Assembly: GCA_948474755.1 (NCBI GenBank)
Contig: CAOLHI010001848.1
Coordinates: 124,001 to 188,000 of the forward strand
Direction of reading: 5' to 3'
Length of the DNA: 64,000 nt
DNA from: Ctenosaura bakeri
Lineage: Eukaryota > Chordata > Lepidosauria > Squamata > Iguanidae
Each line of letters begins with the position of its first letter. The first letter of the stretch is position 1. Positions 56,471 to 64,000 of this stretch are shown in pieces. The notes under the pieces are model-generated. The model was not told the origin of the DNA and searched no databases. It was given only the letters and a program-made list of their open reading frames with translations. Made by a program: the position numbers and the translations under genes.

Positions 56471-57340
56471 ATTTCTTTGTCAGAATTCGCATCCTTGATG
56501 GGAGAACTGGGTGCCCTTGGCACACGAGTAAACAGAAGGCCCCACACAGGGACTTACATTTTTGGGGAATCGAATTGGACAGTAAACCAAGCCCATAAAT
56601 TGCCGCCAGCTAAAGTTCAGGATCTCGGGTCAGGGGTGGCAATTTTCTGGGGTAGGCGCAAAGCGACTCTCAGGGAATTTCAGGAGATATTAGGGCATCT
56701 GAATTTTGACTGCAGGGGATGGCGCGTGGCAGGGCATTTATCAGGCGGCTTTGCAATGCCTCTAAGGGTGTCACCAAGCCACACCACCGAATTAGGATCA
56801 CTAGAGAGTTGAAGTTAGACTTAGAAGCATGGCAGGAGTTCTTGGCTGTTTTTAATGGTGTCACCTTTTGGCGTGATGAAATTAAAGTCAAGGATACATT
56901 GCAAATATATTCTGATGCAGCAGGTTCCATTGGCTACAGTGTCTTTTTCGGAGGCAGGTGCTGCGCTTAGAGATAGCCCGAGAGTTGGGGCGGAAGTGGG
57001 CATCACAGCTGACCTGAAAATTTTTGGAGTTTTCCCAATATGGGTAGCAGTGTGCATCTGGGCACGTAAGTAAGCAAATGACGCCGCCCAGTTTGGTGTG
57101 ATACCAGGCTACAGTCAGAGTGATCAACTATCCTTCTTCAAAGTAATAGCGTGTTATGAGACTGGAGCGGGCTTCAATGTCTACGATTTAGCATTGTTTT
57201 CAAAGCAGAACATATTGCGGGCATTGATAATTCTTTGGCTGACTCTCTTTTCCATATGCAGATGGAACGCTTTAGGGAACTGGCTCCAGCCCTACCAGAA
57301 CCGATGCCCGCTGGCCTGTGGAATCTTGGCGGGGTGAGGT
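56465..57340 (+). pseudogene. RT connection and RNase H domain, broken
   Basis: ESNWTVNQAHKLPPAKVQDL, then GRRKATLREFQEILGHLNF (about 56,651-56,707) is the post-RT block. After a frame change come FIRRLCNASKGVTKPHHRIR and IYSDAAGSIGYSVFFGG (about 56,908-56,958), the first RNase H Asp block. IDNSLADSLFHMQMERFREL (about 57,219-57,278) is the typical last RNase H block leading to the recombinase. Several frameshifts. Confidence 0.83.
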
Positions 57341-57356
57341 AATGAGGATGATAGGT

Positions 57357-58098
57357 ATGTCAATCGCACCCAGCACTAAGAAGGGTTACAGCAAGGCAGT
57401 TAGGGAATTCAGCAACTTTCGTAAGTCTAAAAGGTTGCAGGACACTTGGCACTCCCAGTAGACCACATTTTGCAACTTTGTGTGGTCCATAAGCAAGTAA
57501 ACGGTACGAGGTAACAGGCAACCACTTTCTCCTGGTACCCTGAGGGGTTTCGGTGATGCATGGAAAGTAGTGTGTTCCTCAGCATATGAGGCTCTTTTGT
57601 TTCACTCAGCGGCTCTCATTGCATTTTTCAGGGCGCTAAGAATAAGTGAATTGGTCGTTCAGAGCAAAGAGGATAGATCGGACAGGGCCCTGGAATTCCA
57701 GGACCTGTCTTGGGGGAGCAGAATTTCTGTCTGGTCATAAGGGGATCAAAGACAGATCAGGCCAAACGGAGCGATGTTGTGACCTTACGGGAATACATTG
57801 ATGCAACCTTGGGCCCGGTAAGGGCGCTTAGAGCTTATACTGCTAACAAAGGAACATGCGGGATCTTTTTTTATCATGCAGACACAACTCCACTCACTAG
57901 GTATCTATTCTGGACCATTACAAAGAAGGCCCTGCTACAATTGGGTCTGTAGGGAGTCAATTTTGGCACACACTCATTTCGCATAAGGGCTGCTTCCACT
58001 GCAGCACAGATGGGCAGGAAAGCTGACGACATCAGGAGGATGCGTAGGTGGAAATCCTCGGCGTTCAGGCGCTATGTCAGGCCAATTGATCTGCCTTA
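57357..58098 (+). pseudogene. Tyrosine recombinase with R-HxxR-Y residues still visible
   Basis: SIAPSTKKGYSKAVREFSNF (from 57,360) is the N-terminal core-binding domain. AFFRALRISELV (about 57,628-57,663) holds the first catalytic Arg. THSFRIRAASTAAQMGRK (about 57,969-58,022) carries the HxxR pair and MRRWKSSAFRRYVRP (about 58,041-58,085) the Trp and the Tyr nucleophile. This is the strand-transfer enzyme such elements use in place of an integrase. Stops near 57,462 and 57,951 and frame changes near 57,700 disable it, although all four catalytic positions survive. Confidence 0.85.
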
Positions 58099-58147
58099 AC
58101 GTTTTGGTTCCTTTCCAGATTGACCTGCTGCGAAGGAGAGGAAGCGA

Positions 58148-58804
58148 ATGTGGATTTGCGGTCACAGTTTCAGCTCCTGGGCCGAGCGGCAAGCTCGTAA
58201 TGGTTATATGGGCCCGAACCTGGGACTGGGTGATCGGGCGGCCATACATTGGCTTGGAAAGAGAGGTCTGCAGTGGCATGGCTTGCTACCTCTGTTGTTC
58301 AGGGAGCGCGGTGAGCCTCCCCCTGATGTGATGGTCATTCACCTGGGTGGTAATGACCTTGGACTGCTAAAGGAAAGGCCTTGGTGTTACAGGCCATTCA
58401 TGATATGCGGCTTATGTTGTTCAGGGAGCACGGTGAGCCTCCCCCTGATGTGCAGGTCATTCACCTGGGTGGTAATGACCTTGGACTGCTAAAAGGAAAG
58501 GCCTTGGTGATACAGGCCATTCATGATATGCGGCTTATGCAAGGCACATGGCCTCACACTTCTATTGTTTGGTCTGCATTGATACAAAGGACATGGGGAG
58601 AGTGTGCTGATCCCCGGCACATAGAACGAGCCCGCCAATTGGCGAATAGGGAGATTCATTGTGCCTTGAGACAGGGCTTGGGTTACTACATTCCTCACCG
58701 ACATTGTTTTTAGTAAACTGGAGATTTATTGGCATGATGGCGTACACTTGTCACCAGAGGGCAATCAAATTTTTTACAGGATTTGCAAAAGGGGCTGGAA
58801 TTGA
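58148..58804 (+). pseudogene. SGNH/GDSL hydrolase domain with 41-codon tandem duplication
   Basis: Block I is IWICGHSFSSWAERQ-like (GHS nucleophile block at 58,160-58,168). The GGND block VIHLGGNDLGLL occurs twice (58,346-58,357 and 58,468-58,479), and block V DGVHLSPEGNQIF, with the Asp and His of the triad, is at 58,736. These are the S, G-N and D-H signatures of SGNH hydrolases, a family that includes esterases and lipases. The units at about 58,294-58,415 and 58,416-58,538 are near-identical direct repeats. One base is missing from the first (CTAAAGG against CTAAAAGG), which shifts the frame, so the ancestral period was 123 bp, 41 codons. A second frameshift lies near 58,690. The stop is at 58,802-58,804. 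Confidence 0.83.
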
Positions 58805-59286
58805 TTCTGAGGGGATGGGGGGATAAGGACTAAGCGGACGCTTGCCCTTATCCATGGCCGGCAGAGGGGGCTTTAGGTTCGGTGTGTACCTATGGCACCC
58901 CCCCTTGTGGGGTGTAGGATAAATCCTATCCTTGGGGAAGGCCCTGGGATCACCCCACTTGCTGCGCAGCGGGGGGTGGGCCTTGGAGCTCTCCTTCCAG
59001 ACAAGGGCTGGCCAAAAGTCTTCATGCAACTTTAGCGGTTGGCTTTGGGGCCCGGATTTCGCCCAACGGCTAGGGGAGATGGTCGGGAGCTGCCTCTTGA
59101 CCCTAGTCGTGGATGCTGTATACCCCCCCCCGTTTTTCTCCTCAGATCATAAAACACAAGTTCATGTTCAAGTTCAAGTTCAAGTTTAAGTTCACCCCTT
59201 GTTAAATAGACATATTAATAAATTGCCCTAGTTCAACCCAAGCTCTGTCTGTGGTCTCGTTATTTCGTGGGTTGGGCGGCAAATGT
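58805..59286 (+). mobile_element. Non-coding 3' end of the YR retrotransposon
   Basis: C-rich stretch, then (GTTCAA)n at 59,158-59,195 and the terminal block AATAAATTGCCCTAGTTCAA to GGGTTGGGCGGCAAAT, repeated in diverged form at 39,690-39,766. YR retrotransposons end in split or inverted repeats rather than LTRs; I cannot reconstruct the arrangement because the 5' end is missing. Confidence 0.65.
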
Positions 59287-59289
59287 CTC

Positions 59290-61970
59290 AAAGAGATTTA
59301 TATCATGTGTTCTGAGATCACTCACATAGGTCAGTAAATGGTTGAGAAGCCCTTGAATTTCTAGATGGGTCTCTGTGGCATTATGGATGTTGGGGGACAA
59401 AATCTTACATTTAAAAGAAAAAAGAAACAAGCACACTGATCACAAAATTTATAAAGATCCTAATGCAGTATATTTTGAATGACATTAAACATGTACATTA
59501 TTCTATATGTAAATAGACAAACCTGTACATCAGAACTGAATACAATGAAACCCTGGAACTGCATGTGATTACACCAGTTTTTGTTGTGCACACTGGACTC
59601 CCCCAGGCTGCTGTTTTTCTAGCAAAAAAGTGGGAAATAACGGACTTTCCTGGAAACCTATAAGAGTGGCGATTCATCTTTCAAATAAGCTGCAGTACTC
59701 TCTCATTTAACACTTAAGAACCCCAGAAGTAAAATCCAGAAGTGAACTTCTATCAATTTTTGAGGCCCCCATTTTTAGGGAGTATTTTCAGCAGGCTGTG
59801 CAGGCACTGCAGGGCCCCAGAGCAGAGAAATTGCCTCCCCAAAGTTGCTCAGCCATGATTTACCTTTTTACACAAGTCTGCAGTTAGCAAGGATACTGAA
59901 CAAGATCATGATGAGTGAAAGAAAGTAACTTAATATATTATGTTTTAGAAATGACTGGATGGATTTGTTCATCAGGTTTCAACCTTCAGAAAACATTAGA
60001 TGAAAATATATTGTAACCTCACTGGAATCACTTCCTTATTTGCTTGGAAAAGGCTATATACCATTCATGGGACATTATTTCACAATATAAATAAATCTGT
60101 TTTCAATTTACTAGCTTTTCGAGTTAACTAAACAAGTTATTAATGGCTCCACAGGGGAAAGTTGCTTGAGAAATTAAAGAGGGAAACGTGGTCATCACAA
60201 AATCAGAATGACACTTCTGATGCTTGTACAATTACTGTTGATTGTGGGTGAAGATTGGATCAATGGCTGAAAGAGAAACCACTGGGGAACTTATAGTAAA
60301 GAGAATAGGAAACTATATTCTTGGATACCAAAAAGCCAGCAGTTCTTATACACAAGGTGTTTTTCATGTTTTATTACAGCTTAAAAAAACAAAAAAACTA
60401 AAGCTCAAAACAGGAAGGGAAATCAAAATAGAATGTTCCACTATATCCAAGTCATTTTAGAAGATGAAAAGACTCCTTTTCTCTCTTCTAAGAATATTGT
60501 TTAACGCTTTGAAGTCCTGATATGAGGTCACAGAGACATTCCATTTAAAATATAGCTAATTCAACCTCAAAGTATAATCTTATGAACTGCTGTTAATGGC
60601 AGAGTCAGCAGACCACAAAATAATGCTGGAAGTGTTTTTCTCTCTCTCTCCCTTGAATGAAAACTCTGAATAGTGCTTCTGTTAAATGCTGGTTTGAGCT
60701 ACTAATGTTTCTTTTAAAAAAATGAGTCTTTTGGTTAGTTCTTAGTAGATAAAAGTGATCAGGGAGGATCCAAAAAAGCTAATTGAGGGCCCTGTGAGAC
60801 TGAATATGTCCGATGGCATTTAAAATCAAAAGCTTCAAAATTCATCCCAATCCCCTCAGTTTATAAAACTCAGTTTGGGGATGTGAGTGGAGGCAGCTTC
60901 TTTGAGAAATATCCAAGTCCCTCAAGGTTAGCATTCTGAGTTTGACCTTATGCTGAACAGTCCAGAGCACGTGCATTGTGTCTTACCACCTACCTGGTAA
61001 GGATAGCAAAACACTTTCTATTAGCAGAATTTTTAAATATTGTTTTTCTTTTTCATTTTACAGTCTGTAAAGCAGGCCACAAAGGGGTGTAGGATGGAGG
61101 GTGGGAGAGAAAATGCTTCCCAAATAAGAATTCTGCCCTTTGGTGAAATTTTCATTCAGTCCCTAAATGTCTATTGTTGCATAACTTAACTCTTCAGTTG
61201 AGTGTCTAGAAACAGAGTTTTGCCATTCAAAGAAAAAGGGCAGGCAACATTGCTAATAGAATGCAAAGAAAGCTGACAGTTCTAGGGGTACACAGTTGTC
61301 AATGCCTCACTCGCTGGAATATTACAAATTTGGGAAATGAAGAAAAAAATCAATGAGGGGTAGAATTCTTATCTGGGGGAACAATGCCCGCATTTTGGCT
61401 TTCCCATAGCTACACCAGCCTGTAAGACTGCTGACAAAAGTTCCTTGTCAGTGGGAGGAAACCATGATTGTCAGAATCTTTTTTCCTTTTTCTTTTAAAT
61501 TATACGTGCATTAATAAAAACACCAAAAAAATGAATACCTTAGAAAAATGAGCAAAAACACAATGAGGAAAAAATACAAATAAAAGATATATATTAAAAA
61601 TAATATACTAAAAATAAAATTCACTGAGCCCAAGAGGTGGCTAAAAACCTTACACTGCAACAATGAAAGATAAATGTCTACTTTGTATTGTCAAGTGGAT
61701 TAAGAATCTCATAACTATTTCAACATTTAAACATATGCCATACAGACATGAACTTCATACTGAAGTCTATCAGAACACTTGGTCATAACTTATCGAAGTT
61801 TATGCTTAAATTAATTTTCATTGTTGTATTTTCATTTTTACTCATTTTTTTGTTGATAGTGCTGTTTTCTCCTCTCTTTAATTTTATTGGTTTTTTTTGT
61901 TCTTCTCTATATAATTTATGCATATTAAAAATAATGTGCATGTTCCTCCCATGTGAGAAGGAAAAACAAA
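59290..61970. other. 2.7 kb of unique AT-rich DNA
   Basis: No transposon ends, RNA genes or exons recognised. Small frames only. Confidence 0.4.
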
Positions 61971-62440
61971 GGCCATTTCTGCACGAGAGAATTAAAACGG
62001 CCCAGGGCGTCCTCTCATGGAAGTCGTCTGCACCTTGGAGCGGACTAGGTCCAGACTACTTACCTGAGATCCACACCTCAGTCTGCTCTGAAACACCCCC
62101 AACTGATCCTCCAGCGCAGTTTTTAAAGAATGGTAGAAAAACGTTCTTTAATTTTCTGGAGCGCGCCATTCCGTTCCTGCTCACTTGTGCAGATTCGCAG
62201 GCTCACACCAATGCAAGCCTGCGATCTGCGGAGGGCAGGCTTTAGGTGTGGTGAGCTTCAGTGGTTGGTCGGGACCTCTGGAAGCCGCCATTTTGGAAGC
62301 CAGAGCAGTGCGTATCTAAGACCTCGCACTGCTCTAATTCACCTTGGATGAGAAGGAGGAGCAGTCCGCTTTGGTCCATGTCCAGAAGATCCGGTGAGTA
62401 ACGGCACGGAGTGATTCCCTCGCCTCATGCGGAAATGGCC
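61971..62440. mobile_element. 470-bp GC-rich GGCC-ended element
   Basis: The left terminus GGCCATTTCTGCACGAGAG and the right terminus CCTCATGCGGAAATGGCC are inverted copies. The flanks AAA and ACA differ at one base. The interior shares an inverted block with 32,129-32,419 (GTCCAGACTACTTACCTGAG, CAGTCTGCTCTGAAAC) and on the minus strand carries CTCAGGTAAGTAG, a splice-donor consensus. The 165-codon frame starting at 61,748 runs from AT-rich flank into this element and is not a gene. Confidence 0.75.
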
Positions 62441-63179
62441 ACAGTCTCAAACTCAATATGAAACAGGAATAAGAGGAAAAAGTAAATGTGACTCTGGGTG
62501 AAAAACATCAAAACTGAGATGAAAACATTTTTACATCCTTTTTCCTGGAACCAGATGCAACCTTAGAAAAGGCATTCCTATAGATGCCCTTGGTTTTGCA
62601 GAGTTCAATGGGATTTGAATAATTTATCCTGGGAGTACAATCCAGAGGGATGTCCCACACAAGGAAGCCACTGGGTTAGAGTTGCTGAAGTACCCTCACT
62701 TCTCATGGTTCACCAACATAGTCCCACTAGGATCCCACCAAGGAACAGATGTGCAGTATTTTTGGATGGAGGCCCATAGCCCAGGATGTAGCTCTCAGCT
62801 GTGAGCACATTTCATTTTTTTGAATCACATCCAGCAATAAAAAGTATGCTTTGGATCAGGGCTATAATGGCATGATAAGAAGAGGTGTGGCAGCAACTTC
62901 ATCTATAGATGTTCAGCTAGATCATAGCCATTTCATAAACAGTATATATTTGTCTGTGTTTTGTGGTGGATAGCTGCCCTGCTAACTTGAATGTGCTGAT
63001 CCCCAACACAAAAAAAGTGCTCCTGGTAGAACAAGTTTTTGAACCACAGTGCACAGGCAACAAGTAAGGGATAACAGGCCCAAACATATAACCTGAGAAT
63101 TATTTTACAGTCTACATTGTGCTTATGCTTGTCTTGTTATGATGCATAATATTTATTCTGGTTTTGTGGGTTGAGGGAT
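62441..63179. other. Unique DNA
   Basis: Nothing recognised. Confidence 0.35.
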
Positions 63180-63285
63180 CTGAGTCTTAGAGACCATTTT
63201 AATATAATGTTTTATTATAATTTTATAGGAAGCTGCTTTGAGAGTCCTTGTGGCTGACAAGAACCAATAAAGTTAATGATGAAGC
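63180..63285 (+). mobile_element. L2-like 3' tail, decayed
   Basis: TTTTATAGGAAGCTGCTTTG, AGAGTCCTTGTGGCTGACAA and CCAATAAAGTTAATGATGAA resemble a LINE/SINE 3' tail. Confidence 0.35.
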
Positions 63286-63342
63286 TGGGAGTTTCTCAAG
63301 GCTCTCAAATGTGTTGATTGCTGAATGAATCTGTGCATGCGT

Positions 63343-63358
63343 GCACACACACACACAC
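63343..63358. repeat. (CA)n microsatellite
   Basis: About eight CA units following TGCATGCGTG. Confidence 0.9.
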
Positions 63359-64000
63359 CCTACTTACATTTGTCACTTTATTTTCCTAGGTGAATATGTC
63401 TTGCTGATTTAACAGCAAATACCTTGACAGCTGGAGGATTCATTTTAAGCTAAAGGAAAATTAGATACCTAAGTTATTGGTGTCCTGAGGAGTACTCTGT
63501 ATGCCTCTGAATTTGTGCACCAAAGTAGTAGAAACGACAACTTCTATATTAAAAAACATTTCTTCCTACAGGGAAACTAGGGCATCAAGTAGGAGTCCTC
63601 AGGAGCAAAATGGAAAGCCATAAATCTGAAGTTTTATGGGAAAAGCATGAAGGAAGTCAAACAGATTTATGGAATATCTTATGATATCAGGATACCTTAT
63701 GGCTCTTCAGTCTGCATTTTGTTCCATAAATTCACACCTTATTATTTATCGAAATTACCAGTGGTTAGTTCCATAAAGGGACTTAGTAAGAAACTACAAT
63801 CTGCAGCCTACCTCTCCCATCTTATGCTAGTCTGTTTAACCTATGTTAAGGACCTTATTTAAAGTTCTGTGCACTGTTCTTGCAACCAGATAACTAGCTT
63901 TTTATGTCTTTGCAGCAATTCTGCTCCTACTGCTGTGTCTGATACTATGCCATTCTTGTCTTCTGGGAATTTCTCAGAATATGTCCAGTTGAAATAAACA
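63359..64000. other. Unique DNA to the window end
   Basis: The 71-codon plus frame at 63,647-63,862 has no motif; no repeat recognised. Confidence 0.35.

Larger units (their letters stand above)
56150..59286 (+). mobile_element. Ngaro/DIRS-type tyrosine-recombinase retrotransposon, 5'-truncated
   Basis: Domains on the plus strand in order: reverse transcriptase, RNase H, tyrosine recombinase, SGNH hydrolase, then a non-coding 3' end with a (GTTCAA)n tract at 59,158-59,195 and a terminal block shared with 39,690-39,766. RT-RH-YR without an integrase defines YR retrotransposons; the SGNH hydrolase points to the Ngaro branch as far as I know. gag and the start of RT are absent. Frameshifts and stops break every domain, so the copy cannot move on its own. 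GC content is clearly higher than in the flanks. Confidence 0.88.

Noticed and set aside
61748..62245. 165-codon frame, the longest in the window
   Set aside because: It starts in AT-rich flank and runs into the GC-rich element at 61,971-62,440; the hydrophobic N-terminus is a T-rich composition effect.

Overview
The window looks like an intergenic or deep intronic stretch of a squamate reptile genome, most likely a lizard. The call rests on the repeats. Two tRNA-derived SINEs fit the Sauria SINE type, one of them with a BovB-like 3' tail, and they sit beside CR1 and L2-like LINE ends. There are also a tyrosine-recombinase (Ngaro/DIRS-type) retrotransposon, a Ty3/gypsy relic, solo LTRs and many non-autonomous DNA transposons. 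I found no host protein-coding gene that I can support. Nearly all reading frames above 60 codons are short, AT-rich chance frames or shadows of transposons and microsatellites. All identifications come from reading the sequence and recalling families; no search was run.

Layout. 1-21 kb: mostly AT-rich unique DNA with old repeats: a tRNA SINE at 0.8 kb, a Tigger/pogo-like element at 4.5 kb, a Sauria SINE with target-site duplication (TSD) at 5.4 kb, LINE-derived tails, a possible solo LTR at 13.8 kb, and the first members of an abundant foldback family (here called GGCC elements) at 17.0 and 18.6 kb. 21.0-22.8 kb: one 1.8-kb hAT-type element with an 8-bp TSD, filled with a minisatellite and nested elements. 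23.8-26.6 kb: a Ty3/gypsy element with recognisable gag, protease, RT, RNase H and integrase, all broken and itself invaded by other repeats. 27-38 kb: microsatellites, CR1 and SINE copies. 38.3-41.6 kb: a 5S-rRNA-headed SINE, a near-perfect 152-bp palindrome, the 3' end of a YR retrotransposon, and a clean solo LTR between GC-rich elements. 44.2-45.1 kb: a hAT-like element with AAGTC-rich ends. 46.9-47.7 kb: a second, less certain LTR. 51.6-53.3 kb: a 678-bp GGCC element, a LINE end and a SINE-in-SINE nest. 53.7-54.1 kb: a CpG-rich island with a strong hairpin. 56.15-59.29 kb: the largest coding relic, a 5'-truncated YR retrotransposon with RT, RNase H, tyrosine recombinase and an SGNH hydrolase domain. 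62.0-62.4 kb: another GC-rich GGCC element.

The most interesting signals are: (1) the SGNH hydrolase reading frame in the YR retrotransposon, which keeps all its signature blocks and carries an ancestrally in-frame 41-codon tandem duplication; (2) the GGCC-terminated family, where several copies have matching 3-bp flanks and so do not look like hAT; (3) consensus splice donors (CAG/GTAAG) in several GC-rich repeats; (4) the 5S-derived SINE; and (5) the nested 21-22.8 kb hAT element.
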